A DNA stretch of 64,000 nucleotides, taken from assembly GCA_034231615.1 (NCBI GenBank), contig CM067319.1, positions 8,852,391 through 8,916,390 of the forward strand. The letters run 5' to 3'. Below the pieces are notes generated by a model. It was not told the origin of the DNA and did not search any database. It saw only the letters and a list, made by a program, of their open reading frames with translations. Below are positions 1 through 11,009 of the stretch, piece after piece. Source of the stretch: Meghimatium bilineatum (lineage: Eukaryota > Mollusca > Gastropoda > Stylommatophora > Philomycidae). Both the position numbers and the translations under genes were made by a program. Position 1 is the stretch's first letter, and every line of letters starts with the position of its first letter.

Positions 1-95
1 ATCGATGGAACTGAAAGCAACGTTAGCAACTGTAAAATGCATCTTTATTGTTATTTCGTTTCGTTAAATAATGTAGGATCAGTTCGTTTACATTT
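1..95 (+). repeat. Dispersed repeat, copy 1
   Basis: The sequence 1-95 is clearly similar to 6147-6240: both carry ATGGA-CTG, an ATGC(A/G)TCTTTATTG block and a shared TTAAATAATGTA. Flanks differ. It is an unnamed dispersed repeat, possibly part of a LINE or SINE body. Confidence 0.6.
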
Positions 96-113
96 TATGG
101 TTTGATTTGTTAA

Positions 114-334
114 AAATGTAAGTGTAATTGTGGACAAGTCAACCAGACTTCAGAACATATCCTTCAAGAATGTGCAAACTATGACACATTAAGATGCACA
201 TACTGGCCTTCTGATACACCAATGAATGTTAAACTTTATGGTACAAAACAAGAAATGGAAAACACTGTCCAATTTATACAAGAAACAACACTGCAGATAT
301 AGACATTATTAGCGAACGAAAGAAGAAGAAGAAG
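114..334 (+). pseudogene. LINE-A 3' end: zinc-knuckle C-terminus and GAA-rich tail
   Basis: An open frame from 114 to the TAG at 300-302 encodes CNCGQVNQTSEHILQEC, then YWPSDTPMNVKLYG and a short C-terminus. This is the Cys/His-rich end of ORF2 of RNase H-bearing non-LTR retrotransposons (C-x-C-G, TxEHILxxC, then WPxxTxLxxKLYG). A 3' UTR of about 10 bases is followed by a GAA/AAG-rich tail to about 334. The copy is 5'-truncated; a stop at 111-113 precedes it. Related ends lie at 1866, 19862, 35037, 43368 and 49325. Confidence 0.8.
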
Positions 335-335
335 T

Positions 336-1351
336 TAAAAATGTAGGCACTTCTTCCCGTAATGTACCAAAACACAAATTATTCCAAAGATTGAATCCAA
401 AGAGAGTATGAGTGTGTACCCTGTTGCAGCTGATGGAGTTTTACTTCTAGCTCCTGATTGATGTTTCTCTTGCATTCTATTTCCATGGGAAGGTTTTCTA
501 CAGCTTTTGTTAAGTTCCAGATGACAGCTTTACTCAATGTAGCTATAGGGTGCGAACCCACTGGTTGGACAATCTTCTACTTTGGATAGGACTGTTTGCT
601 TCACAAAAAATCATCATGCTGATGTCTGAACAGCGAACACAGAAGAGTAATAACAGAAATGATATTTTTACCTCCATGGCACCTCAAATGTACTCAGTTT
701 CTACTGAAAATGTCAGCAAGAATAATTGCAGTGAAGATTCAAAACTTGTCCTGACACAAGAAAGCCTAATTGCCAATTTTGCAACACCATTCAAACACCC
801 TTACTTGTGCCTATCTCAGCTCATCAGAGTTCTGCTTGAAAAAAGGTACTTCCTGTTAAGCGGACACACAAATTTGTGTTTTTCATATTACAAATCATAT
901 TTTTTTTTTAAACTTTCTCTACATGATGTCAATATGACATCATTTTTCATTCACAAAGCAGTGACATTCTAATGAATGTTGCTATCATGAATATTATAAA
1001 ACATCTGCGAACTGAAAAGGAGGCAGTAGATTTTCTGCAGGCTAGAGGAATCTAATGAAGATACAGCATATAAATAAAAACACAGCTGTGGGATGGGCCT
1101 CTTGTTTTGAATTGATTGCTTCCACTTGTTTGTGTGTTCTCAATTGTTCTCATTTTTGATTTGATGACATTATATTTAATTTCTGTTTACAATTTGATTC
1201 CTTAAATGTTTGTTCTTGCTTAACAGGAAAGTACCCAAAAAAAAAGAAAATATACACCAAAAATACTATACATTGTACATTGCGATGAATTTTATTCCAA
1301 TTGTTGATGTTCATCTGTGAAATTCTTTTTGAATTTTATTGCATGCTTCAG
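336..1351. other. No recognised feature
   Basis: AT-rich sequence. An open stretch at 550-972 (+) and an overlapping one at 379-561 (-) were examined; neither shows a family motif or splice structure I can support. Confidence 0.5.
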
Positions 1352-1411
1352 TATCATCTTTGATGACAAAGAAAATGCTGACGAAGATGATGATAATTTT
1401 AGAGATGGCTG
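1352..1411 (+). CDS. Probable internal exon of ArfGAP2/3-like gene (acidic linker)
   Basis: Sixty bases lie between an acceptor (TTCAG, ending 1351) and a donor (G|GTAAAT, from 1412). They encode a very acidic stretch, FDDKENADEDDDNFRDG, followed by two bases (TG) of a split codon. The exon at 10849 begins with a single G in the same phase, so splicing gives TGG (Trp) and keeps the frame open. ArfGAP2/3 proteins have a poorly conserved, acidic, Trp-containing linker just before the Q-K-F-G / ISS region, which fits. The evidence is composition, splice signals and phase; the linker is too variable to prove by eye. It could be a chance open stretch. Confidence 0.55.
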
Positions 1412-1445
1412 GTAAATCTTCAGTGGGCATTATTCATTGGTTTTC

Positions 1446-1540
1446 ATAAATCACACGTGCACTCGATACTCTATAGATATGTTGTCATACATCATACATG
1501 CACTCGATACTCTATAAAGATTTACTTCATGCTTTTTCAT
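1446..1540 (+). repeat. Short direct duplication
   Basis: A roughly 55-bp segment containing TGCACTCGATACTCTATA occurs twice in tandem (around 1459 and 1500). This is a minor local duplication in putative intronic DNA. The stretch 1540-1865 otherwise shows only a short (TA)n at 1650-1665. Confidence 0.7.
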
Positions 1541-1865
1541 GAAATATGTCACACACATTTATTTCTCCATTTACCAGATTTTCAATTTTTTAATATATGA
1601 AATATATAATCACACCTAAGTCCCTATCCATTAGCCATAATTCCAAGTTATATATATATATATTCCTATATAAATAAATATGACAACATAGAATGATGAG
1701 CTGGGGAGAGAACAGTTTACCTCTAGGGGGATGTAGAGATAAAAATGAGAAAATCGAGATGGATGTGACACACCTTCAGAAAGAAGCTTAACAACATAAT
1801 CAGACTCCGGACTACAACCTACACAATGAAGGAGAAGAGTTGAAAGACAGGAATACCTAAAGAGG

Positions 1866-2085
1866 AACAATAGAGGAAGAGACAAAATTGATTGTGACAT
1901 CAAACATATACTTCAAGAGTGTTCTGATCATGAAACGCTGAGGCAGACATATTGGCCAGAGGAAACAACACTGGAATCAAAACTCTATGGGACACTGTAT
2001 GAGCTACAAAAGACAGTGAGTTTTATTAAGGAGACAGAATTACAGATATAGACATGTTTCAAGTGAACGCAAGAAGAAGAAGAAG
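1866..2085 (+). pseudogene. LINE-A 3' end, second copy
   Basis: An open frame to the TAG at 2049-2051 reads CDIKHILQECSDHETLRQ, then TYWPEETTLESKLYG and FIKETELQI. It is closely related to the copy at 114-302. The tail CGCAAGAAGAAGAAGAAG ends near 2085. It is 5'-truncated, so only the last 60 or so codons of ORF2 remain. Confidence 0.8.
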
Positions 2086-2189
2086 ATTGTGACATCACTG
2101 GCACAAATCAATGAGATGGTGCAGCACAGAACTTATTGGAGAAGAACAATTGCAGTCAAGTGCTCCACAGTGAACTCAACGGGAATATA

Positions 2190-2440
<251 letters not shown>

Positions 2441-2807
2441 CACAAACACAATTTGTTTGAACGTGTTCATGGTTTGATAGCCGACTGTCCACATTGTATT
2501 GGCAGTGTAATTTGATGTATTAGCTGTGTCTAAAAATTCAACAATAATTGAATAATAAATGTTCTATGCATGATATAATTCTATTATTGAATAGTTCAAA
2601 TAAATCCATCTCATGCACGTCCTATTTTCCCACAGTTGTACTTTGTGTATTTGGGCACATAAAAAATGTATTGAACATACTCTGTAACCTGTACCCTCCT
2701 GATTTTTTACTTTCTGTATTCCACATGCCTAATAAAAATTTTTCGTAATTTTCTGATTTTTAAATATTTTTCTTTTGTTGGGAAAATTTTGTAGTGTAGA
2801 AGGAGAT
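2441..2807. other. No recognised feature
   Basis: AT-rich DNA with no motif, splice structure or repeat relation that I could recognise. Confidence 0.5.
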
Positions 2808-2975
2808 GGGATAAAATTTGAGATTTGTTAACAGTGTACAAATGGGGAAAACATTGAGATTTGTTAACGGTGTACAAATGGCAAAATATTGAGATTTGTT
2901 AACAGTGTACAAATGGGGGAAATATTGAGATTTGTTAACAGTTTACAAATGGGGGAAACATTGAGATTTGTTAAG
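2808..2975 (+). repeat. Minisatellite, about 36 bp x 4-5
   Basis: Tandem copies of a unit containing GAGATTTGTTAACAGTGTAC followed by AAATGGGG. Copies differ by single bases and small indels. Confidence 0.85.
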
Positions 2976-3572
2976 TGTATAAGATATTGGGGTTGCATTC
3001 GGAATGTCTCGCTATTGGTCTATCAGACCAACCATTATGCAACAGTATACTCTCCGTAGATGATGTGGCAATATAATGAGATTTTCCTCTTGTGGAAGCG
3101 CCACAACATTATATCTGTACAATTATGATTCTGTTTGGGCGCAACATTCTTAGAATTCAGCATTGCATATCACACTGGGGAAATCTGATGAGCTCCAACC
3201 CTGACCATGGTCCTGACTGACAACATGTCTGAGTGCCTCGGCTATTAACAGGTGGCACCTGGGGATGTGGTGAAAAGCAACACTGCATAATGTGTCTAGG
3301 AGAAATCAGGCATGGTTTTTAGGCCTGAAGCCTGAATAATTGGAGAGCCTCCTTAAATGGCGGGGAATGTAGAGCTGACAGCCCCGTCCATTTCAGTGGT
3401 CACAGTCTAGGACTGAGTTGCTATGGACACCTCTGACAGGAAAGGATGTTTGGCAAGGGAACTGAACCTCATGACCTCAACTCTGTATATCGCGGAAAAT
3501 AAGAAAATTCACAAATCCTAGAACTTTCATCCCTCGCAGTCAGAGACAAGAAGCTTCAGTCTCAAATCATTG
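2976..3572. other. Less AT-rich unknown stretch
   Basis: It is visibly richer in GC than its surroundings. It may be an ancient element, as it lacks long open frames and its edges coincide with the neighbouring arrays. I do not recognise it. Confidence 0.4.
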
Positions 3573-3763
3573 CACACCACAGCTATACACACCAAAGCAT
3601 TGCATACCGCAGCTATACACACCAAAGCATTACACACGTCAGCTATACACACCACAGCTATACACACCAAAGCATTACACACCACAGCTATACACACCAC
3701 AGCTATACACACCAAAGCATTACACACCACAGCTATACACACCAAAGCATTACACACTGCTGA
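3573..3763 (+). repeat. Two-type 15-bp minisatellite
   Basis: Two related 15-mers, ACACACCACAGCTAT and ACACACCAAAGCATT, alternate irregularly about 13 times. Because 15 is divisible by 3 they create spurious open frames on both strands. Confidence 0.9.
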
Positions 3764-3890
3764 GAGTTGGAGTCTTCTGTGTATAAAATAAAACCCTGGA
3801 GAAGTTTGGGGGAAATAAAACCCCCATTGCACAGAAGGATACAATAGCTGTACTGCTCTTAATTCCCCGGGAATCGAAACAAATAAGATA
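3755..3890 (+). repeat. Dispersed repeat family R1, copy 1
   Basis: It shares with 36360-36545 and 46090-46245 an ordered set of blocks: GAGTCTTCT or a similar motif, then CCCCCATTGCACA, then AGCT-x-x-x-CTGCTC-TAATT. Its class is unknown. Confidence 0.5.
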
Positions 3891-3994
3891 AGACATTGGG
3901 AGCAACATATGAACAAATAAAATAAAACTACACTTGAACTAGTTTCTGTTAGTGTTGTAGTGATAGGTGTCATCACTGGTGTAGAGTAAGATGG

Positions 3995-5075
3995 TTTCAT
4001 TTACAAAGTACAGCCACATTTACAGAGAACATCAGAATTATTCATTTACAAAGTACAGCCACATTTACCGAGAACATCAGAATTATTCATTTACAAAGTA
4101 CAGCCACATTTACAGAGAACATCAGAATTATTCATTTACAAAGTACAGCCACATTTACAGAGAACATCAGAATTATTCATTTACAAAGTACAGCCACATT
4201 TACAGAGAACATCAGAATTATTCATTTACAAAGTACAGCCACATTTACAGAGAACATCAGAATTATTCATTTACAAAGTACAGCCACATTTACCGAGAAC
4301 ATCAGAATTATTCATTTACAAAGTACAGCCACATTTACAGAGAACATCAGAATTATTCATTTACAAAGTACAGCCACATTTACAGAGAACATCAGAATTA
4401 TTCATGTACAAAGTACAGCCACATTTACAGAGAACATCAGAATTATTCATTTACAAAGTACAGCCACATTTACAGAGAACATCAGAATTATTCATTTACA
4501 AAGTACAGCCACATTTACAGAGAACATCAGAATTATTCATTTACAAAGTACAGCCACATTTACAGAGAACATCAGAATTATTCATTTACAAAGTACAGCC
4601 ACATTTACAGAGAACATCAGAATTATTCATTTACAAAGTACAGCCACATTTACAGAGAACATCAGAATTATTCATTTACAAAGTACAGCCACATTTACAG
4701 AGAACATCAGAATTATTCATTTACAAAGTACAGCCACATTTACAGAGAACATCAGAATTATTCATTTACAAAGTACAGCCACATTTACAGAGAACATCAG
4801 AATTATTCATTTACAAAGTACAGCCACATTTACAGAGAACATCAGAATTATTCATGTACAAAGTACAGCCACATTTACAGAGAACATCAGAATTATTCAT
4901 TTACAAAGTACAGCCACATTTACAGAGAACATCAGAATTATTCATTTACAAAGTACAGCCACATTTACAGAGAACATCAGAATTATTCATGTACAAAGTA
5001 CAGCCACATTTACAGAGAACATCAGAATTATTCATTTACAAAGTACAGCCACATTTACAGAGAACATCAGAATTA
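3995..5075 (+). repeat. 45-bp minisatellite, 24 copies
   Basis: Nearly identical 45-bp units start TTCATTTACAAAGTACAGCC and end CAGAATTA. The only variants seen are A/C in the 'TTACAGAG' block (units 2 and 7) and T/G in 'CATTTAC' (three or more units). Homogeneity is very high, so expansion is recent. The period is a multiple of 3 and lacks stops in two frames, giving open frames of up to 392 codons with no start context or domain. I treat these as non-coding. Confidence 0.95.
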
Positions 5076-5544
5076 CTGTGTAGGTGCAGGGTATATTAAA
5101 CAGCTGCAAACTAAAGATATTAAGTCTTTCAACATAGATTTTCACTGTCCTATACTACAACTTGCATAAAATCTATGCAGTCAGTCAGGTCGGGAGGACA
5201 CACATACGTAACGTGACACTGCTAGGTATTATCAACCTTGATTTGCGTATGCATTTCACAACTAACCAGAGATACAATGCTTTCGAACTCATCATCCTTT
5301 TTGGCTTTTCATTATTTGAGGACACAAAATATCCATGGAGTGACCAGTGAGAGGTCAATAAAAAATATTGATCAGCCAATTGGAGTGACTACTTTGTATC
5401 TCTGGTTGTGCTTAAGGCATGTATGTTTTCCCAGGCATCCCATTGGTTGTTGTTGGATATTCTTAATGCTTCTGCTTCTCAGTGTACAATTTATGTTGAC
5501 ATATTTCTGTCTGCAGAGTTTTTGTGTTTTTTTGTTGTTGTTCT
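5076..5544. other. No recognised feature
   Basis: Ordinary AT-rich sequence between the 45-bp array and a minus-strand SINE-1 copy. Confidence 0.5.
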
Positions 5545-5705
5545 TCTTCAGCGTTAATTCTCAAACTCCCGCTGGATCTCCCTTGTAGCAGGACCATTGT
5601 CCTACTAGATTTCCAGCCGGATGTGGTCCAGAGAATGGAAATGCGCTGTGTCACCGTTTTATTTGCGCCAATGGCCTGACACATCCATCTTCGGCGGATT
5701 GTTGT
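5545..5705 (-). repeat. SINE-1 copy (3' part)
   Basis: Read on the minus strand it carries the SINE-1 landmarks in order: GATGGATGTGTCAGGCC, the CTGTGTC / TCTCTGGACCACATCC block, an ATCCAGCGGGAGTTTGAGAA end and a tail of GAAGAAGAACA. It has the optional TAGTAGGACAATGGTCCTGC insert also seen at 23775 and, multiplied, at 28150-28650. Confidence 0.8.
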
Positions 5706-6146
5706 TGTTCAATCTATTACATATTTAGTCAGTGATAATATCACATTATTACATACATCATTACGAGGCACAAACACCCTTTAACACAGATTTTTATGTA
5801 CATTCCATTCTTGACCCAGCAGATCAGAAATCAACCATGATAGAGAGGCTGAAATTTGAGATCTTTGTAGTCTACTTCTTGTAATTTTTATACTTGCCTG
5901 ATTACTGACCGTCTGTAAAGACACAAAACGCTATCAACAAAATAATTCCAAATAGGTACAGGTAAAGCAAATGTGGCCTTATCATGTGATAAGTCCAACT
6001 TTTTAGTATTATGCGTAGTTTCAGATTTCGTGGCCTAGCTGACCTCGGATTAAAACATTGCTATGTATGCTTCAAACTGAGAGCCCCTACCCCCAAGGTC
6101 ATTCAAAGGCAGAGAGGGGGGCACTATCAGTGTGTAGAGGAAAGAT
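5706..6146. other. No recognised feature
   Basis: AT-rich sequence; nothing supported. Confidence 0.5.
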
Positions 6147-6240
6147 CAATGGATCTGCAAGTAGACTTAGCTTCAGTGAAATGCGTCTTTATTGATATTT
6201 CATTTTGTTAAATAATGTATGCATTTGTTTCGTTAAAAAA
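6147..6240 (+). repeat. Dispersed repeat, copy 2 of the window-start repeat
   Basis: Similar to 1-95 (see there). Confidence 0.6.
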
Positions 6241-6307
6241 AGGCCACATTTGCTTAACCTGTACCTTCAAATAATTTTACTGATAATTTTCGTACAATTT
6301 ATCATCA

Positions 6308-6475
6308 TCCATGTATTGCCTGGACATGAAAGGGAAGCAAAGAATAGTAACATTGTCACCTGCCATGCAAGTTGTAAGAAGTGACTAAGGAGATTGGATG
6401 TGGGGTTAATTCCCGGTATACTTTCTAGATTCATCATCTCCTATAGTGTTCATCTGGACAAGGTGTGAAGTTTCC
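6308..6475 (+). repeat. SINE-1 copy (5' half)
   Basis: Begins CCATGTATTG, then GGGAAGCAAAGAATAGTAAC, CACCTGCCATGCAAG and GTGACTAAGGAGATTG. It stops before the middle domain and abuts a LINE-B 3' end. Confidence 0.75.
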
Positions 6476-6487
6476 AAACTCATCAGG

Positions 6488-6603
6488 ATGGTAGAGGAGA
6501 GAGATGCGGGGAGATCTTTCTGTACGAAATGTCTCAATGTGACACCCCTACGACCCTGACGTGTTATGGGGTTTATTATTGTTATTAATAGTGTCCGTAT
6601 CTA
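6488..6603 (+). repeat. LINE-B 3' end with TTA-type tail
   Basis: This matches the 3' end at 31360-31465 (CGGAATGTATCTAATGTGTC-type block, ACCCTGAC and GTTATG) and ends in a TTATTATTGTTATTA tail. Bases 6529-6558 are the same 30-bp sequence, with one difference, as the reverse complement of the repeat unit of the array at 11736-13262. Confidence 0.75.
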
Positions 6604-7011
6604 GTAGGTACCCTCTAAACACCTTCACAGTGTTCCCCATATCCATTCTCATTTCACTGATCGTAGGATTATTTGGCACAATCTATTTTCCCTGCCATAG
6701 ACGGAGAGTGCCAGCCTACAGCGCAGGAATCGGTGGAAATTAGGACACCATGAGAAATTATTGTCTTGCAACAATCTAGTCTATCACTATGATGTTGCTC
6801 CTATCAACAAGATTTGGAGCTTCATCTTGGGGACATGGCCTGAAGATCTAGCAAGCCCAAAAGAATCTTGAATGCAGAAGAACATCAAGAAGAATCTATC
6901 TGGTCTTTCATTTCTCTGAATGGTAGCATGCCCCAGGGAAGTAAATTAATGCTATACCCTACACGTAGAAAGTCTGTACATACTTGAAATGTTTAAGACA
7001 GTTCCAATTTA
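6604..7011. other. No recognised feature
   Basis: A short duplicated phrase CACGTAGAAAGTCTGTA / ACATAGAAAGTCTGTAG brackets the following 25-bp array (6961 and 7305). Nothing else was seen. Confidence 0.5.
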
Positions 7012-7304
7012 GTGAAGTCTTCTGGTGTCCATATTAGTGAAGTCTTCAGGTGTCCATATTAGTGAAGTCTTCAGGTGTCCATATTAGTGAAGTCTTCAGG
7101 TGTCCATATTAGTGAAGTCTTCAGGTGTCCATATTAGTGAAGTCTTCAGGTGTCCATATTAGTGAAGTCTTCAGGTGTCCATATTAGTGAAGTCTTCAGG
7201 TGTCCATATTAGTGAAGTCTTCAGGTGTCCATATTAGTGAAGTCTTCAGGTGTCCATATTAGTGAAGTCTTCAGGTGTCCATATTAGTGAAGTCTTCAGG
7301 TGTC
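7012..7304 (+). repeat. 25-bp minisatellite, about 12 copies
   Basis: Near-identical tandem units of AGTGAAGTCTTCAGGTGTCC plus ATATT. Both flanks carry the same short phrase (GAAAGTCTGTA...ACTTGAAATGTTTAAGACA), so the array sits between two copies of a flanking duplication. Confidence 0.95.
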
Positions 7305-8570
7305 ACACATAGAAAGTCTGTAGATACTTGAAATGTTTAAGACATCTATTTTAGTGAAGTCTTCAGGTGAAATATTCTTTTCAGAACATAGTATTCTTTA
7401 TGGATGTTTTGAATTCCTTATGATTCTGGACAATTTGCAACCAAGGGCATGTTTAAACGTTCTGTGACATCTCTTATCTGTCATCATCATCACCTTTGGG
7501 GGGAGGGGGGAGGTGCCCTTATCCCTGTTCCCAACAATCATACCTTTGATTATTAAGTTTTCCTTGCTGTTATGTATTTTTAAGGTAAAATTAAAAAAAC
7601 CATAGCTTTCTTGTTATAATGTTGTTTAAGAATAAATCCTCTTTGACATTTACATTACTGTTCTTGACAATTCTTAGTTCGTCTTTTTTTTGATATGATA
7701 TAGTACTGTAGCGTCACATTTCGAAGGCAAAAGTTCTGATGTATAATTTTTTTGTTTGTTAGTGAAGTGGGTCAGATAATTATAATTTTTGGTGCTTCAT
7801 AAATTTAACTTGCATGGTCATTCTAAAGTTATTGTCCTTTCTACTGTGCATGTATGTATGACTTCCCTGTCAGTTTCGTCTAAATTGACATATAAGTGTT
7901 TGACATTGTCGTGTAACCTGTAGCAGTCCAGCTAAAAATAACGCATACTTCCTCTTCGCCCATCCAATTTTTATGATTTCTGGTTTTTCTGCAAGTCTTT
8001 GCTTTTTTTGGCATAACATTTTTATTTATTAAGTTATTGATTTCAAATTCGGAGACAATAGAGATAAATTAATGCTGGATATGATTTGGAGGTGTTATTT
8101 TATTGTTCGTGTCAGTGTTATGTTGTGTACAACCAAAATCGTGAATGTGGACATTTGCTCACAAAGAACTTACAGCATCACCATCATGTGTAGACCTAGC
8201 TATAAGAAAACATGGCTCCTCAAATTCCTCGTTGTAAAAGAATATATTTACATCACTATCAAATATTATCAACATCTTCATCAAACCACATACGTTTATC
8301 TACAGTACCTGCAGCACAAAAATGGTGGCACTTAAGAGGCCTACGAAGTTCGACTTGCAAATGTAAAAAGGTTGAATAAATTACAGCTGCGTATTTATAA
8401 ATCTGTGGAAAATTAAGGATCAATCACTGTAGCACACACTTACTATAGGAGCATGATGGAAAATAAATATGAACGATTGTTGTCCATGACTGCAAATGGC
8501 TACCGCGATGTAGACAGTTGTTGACGGGTTTCTATCGCTAGATTACATTTGTAGACTTCGGATTGCTACA
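7305..8570. other. No recognised feature
   Basis: AT-rich, with a G-rich run near 7500. No supported gene or repeat. Confidence 0.5.
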
Positions 8571-8722
8571 GGCTAAATTGATGTATAGATGTTTCACGTT
8601 TACTTATAAATTGATGTATAGATGTTTCACATTTACTTATAAATTGATGTATAGATGTTTCACGTTTACTTATAAATTGATGTATAGATGTTTCACGTTT
8701 TCTTCTAAATTGATGTATGTAT
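8571..8722 (+). repeat. 33-bp minisatellite, 4-5 copies
   Basis: Tandem units containing AAATTGATGTATAGATGTTT followed by CACGTTTACTTAT. Confidence 0.9.
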
Positions 8723-9469
8723 AAATGTATTTTAAAAATAATAAATACATATATAGATTTTCTTGTACCGAAAAGCATGAGTAATTTCTTCATCTTTCTA
8801 GTTCTCCAGTTGGAGTTAGACACATTGATTTGTTAAAGTACTATATTGTGGACACCAGCCCTGAGACAGGGCCAATAGAGCTTATCTTTGAGAGCTGTTT
8901 CAGATGGCTATAGTTTTCTACTTGTGGTGTGTTACAATGGGTAGTTCTGTAAAATATGTTCTGTGTTTTCTTCAGATTTTCCACAAGTGTACATATTGTT
9001 TTTACCAACTTCAAATCTTGATATACCGGTACATGTGTTGTGTTTGTGTCTGTTGTCAGGATAAGTAATGGAATGCAACTTTTCATAGAAAGAAAATGAA
9101 TTAGTATACAGTGATAATTTTCACTAATAAATGACAAAAACAAAGACGTTTTAGAAGTTGAAACCAAAAGACCCTTTCTCAAGGAACAAAGACATACAGA
9201 ATAACATTTGTATAAATAAAGATATAAGGAAACAATATGACTCGACACTGAAGTCTGGAGTAAATGAAATTATAGACAGTGTGTGTGTGGGGGGGGGTCT
9301 GTGGCTATGTCAGTAGCGATACATACAGTGGGAGAAAGGTAAAACATGCTTGGCAGTGCTGTTAGCTTTCAGTTTAGTGCTCAATGTACAGTATGGGAAC
9401 CAGTTCTCTTGTTCAGCTTGGCTATTAGCCATTTGCCTACAGACATCCCCCGTTCTTTCCAAGCAGAAG
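8723..9469. other. No recognised feature
   Basis: AT-rich; a GT/G-run lies at about 9281-9297. The open stretch 8841-9248 (-) shows no recognisable motif. Confidence 0.5.
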
Positions 9470-9545
9470 TCGGGTTTGTCAGACTGAAAGTCGCAGATAT
9501 CACAGCCAAGCTGTAAACCATAATACAATACACTCCCTTCTATGA
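9470..9545 (+). repeat. SINE-1 fragment (middle)
   Basis: Contains CAGATATCACAGCCAAGCTG, TAAACCATAATACAATACA and CTCCCTTCT, the middle block of SINE-1. Confidence 0.65.
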
Positions 9546-9589
9546 ATTGCATCTTGCCAGCGTATTACACTTGCCACTTTTGTTGGTAG

Positions 9590-9795
9590 CATATCTTATT
9601 CAAAACATGGCCATAAACTCAGCTTTTATTGGCTGTGGTGATTTTCTAGGAAATATAAATGCGTTCAGTAGTTTGCAATTGCTTTCTAAACGGTTCGGAA
9701 TAATAATTAAATTTTATGAGATTCGAACCTGGTACCTTGATTGTCACAGACATGCTATATGTACCACTCCACCACAGATGCAGACTTGCCAATAG
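9590..9795 (-). repeat. SINE-2 (tRNA-like head), copy 1
   Basis: On the minus strand this starts with a tRNA-like head: GGAGTGGTACATATAGCATG (A-box-like) and GGTACCAGGTTCGAATC (B-box). A body ends TTCCTAGAAAATCACC...GCTG. Related copies lie at 30715, 46620 and 49885, all on the minus strand. It is a pol III-type SINE by structure, not a functional tRNA. Confidence 0.65.
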
Positions 9796-9894
9796 GAAAC
9801 ATATATTTCAAGTTTTAATAATTTAAGGAAATTACTTAACACTGGCAGATAAAGAAATTATGATGGGTTTGGGTGATGATGACCTATATATTGT

Positions 9895-10745
9895 AGGAAT
9901 TTGAATGATAGCTTAAACGAATTGCTATTTGCAGATGACCAAGTACTAGTAAATCTTCAAAGGAGCAACTACAAAAACAAATAGACAGATTACACCAAAC
10001 ATGCCAAACCTTTAACATGAAGATAAATATAGAGAAGACCAAAGTACCGGTAATGAAGATAAGAAAAAAGAGAAAGAAACACCAACATATATATTGGAAA
10101 CAACAGACTTAAGTAGTGACAGAATTCACATACCTAGGAAGCAATATAACAACAGACTTAAGTAGTGACAGAATTCACATACCTAGGAAGCAATATAACA
10201 AAAGATGGCAGGAGCATCATAGAAATACACAATAGATGTAGTAAAGCATATCAAGCCCTAAGACAAATTATGCCAATCTTCAAAATGAAAGAAAAATGTA
10301 GATTTAAACACCAAAATAGCACTATTAGAAAACAATTATTATACTAACGCCCTGTTACCAATGCCAAACATGGACGACGACAGCACAAGATAAACATAAA
10401 CTTGTGACCGCTGAAATGGCACGCTTGCGGAGAATCCTAGAAATGTCGCTAAGAGAAAGAGTGAGAAATGAAGACATTAGACAAAGAACCGGTACCATTC
10501 CAATCTTGAAATATATTAAGAGACAACGATAAAGTGGTTTGCACACATCAGCAGACTACGATCATACAGCATACCACAGCAAGCTATGTTACACAGATAC
10601 AGTAAAGGCAGACATAGAGGCACACAATGAAAACGATGGACCACCAAAATAAAAGAGGCGACCTCCACAATATACTCAGCACACACGAGGGTCATCTCCA
10701 GAAAACTCTTCTACCTCTGACGCTGAAAGGAACAAAGGGTTTAGC
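9895..10745 (+). pseudogene. LINE-B reverse transcriptase C-terminal part, degenerate
   Basis: It starts LNDSLNELLFADDQVLV, where FADD (9928-9939) is the catalytic RT box with both aspartates kept. Then come QLQKQIDRLHQTCQTFNMKI and N-x-E-K-T-K, the EFTYLGSNITKDGR box after 10165 and the MARLRRILEMSLRERVRNED region around 10410-10480. This is the end of the palm and the thumb of a non-LTR reverse transcriptase. It is broken by several stops and by a 49-bp tandem duplication (10101-10199), so it is not functional. Confidence 0.88.
10101..10199 (+). repeat. 49-bp tandem duplication inside LINE-B
   Basis: CAACAGACTTAAGTAGTGAC and the following 29 bases occur twice in direct tandem. The length is not a multiple of 3, so it frameshifts the reverse transcriptase just before the YLG box. 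Confidence 0.95.
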
Positions 10746-10848
10746 GAATAGATAGTGAATAGTCAGATGAAAGAAGTTGAATCCATGTTTACAAAATTAA
10801 TAAATAAATAAACAAGACAGCTTGAGAGATTTTTTTTTTCAAATGCAG

Positions 10849-10981
10849 GGCAAGTCGTAGCCGCAAGAACCCGGAGGCAAATTCTTCAGTAGCAACAGAC
10901 AGCAGTGATGCAGCACAAAAGAAGTTTGGCAGTGCAAAGGCAATCTCATCTGATCAGTACTTTGGTAATAGGGATGATGAT
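10849..10981 (+). CDS. ArfGAP2/3-like exon with first ISS repeat
   Basis: The exon follows a polypyrimidine tract and CAG (10846-10848) and ends at a consensus donor GTAAGT (10982). It is entered in phase 2 and left in phase 0. It encodes a Ser-rich linker, then AAQKKFGSAKAISSDQYFG and an acidic NRDDD end. The Q-K-F-G-x-x-K-A-ISSD-x-x-F-G block is the hallmark of ArfGAP2/ArfGAP3 (Glo3-type) proteins, where ISS repeats form the Glo3 regulatory region that responds to coatomer and cargo. The protein stimulates GTP hydrolysis on Arf1 at Golgi COPI coats. The catalytic C4 zinc finger lies upstream of this window. ArfGAP2 and ArfGAP3 cannot be told apart here, so no symbol is given. Confidence 0.93.
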
Positions 10982-11009
10982 GTAAGTGTTGTGTAATCAG
11001 GATGTGTTT

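Noticed and set aside
550-972. 140-codon open frame, with an overlapping minus-strand frame at 379-561
   Set aside because: No recognised motif, low-complexity composition, and no matching splice phase to the ArfGAP exons.
3991-5169. 392-codon open frame
   Set aside because: It lies wholly within a 45-bp array whose period is a multiple of 3. No domain, start context or splice structure; kept only as a low-interest finding.
9590-9795. tRNA gene on the minus strand
   Set aside because: It has A- and B-box-like blocks but no foldable acceptor stem, and it is fused to a SINE body repeated elsewhere.
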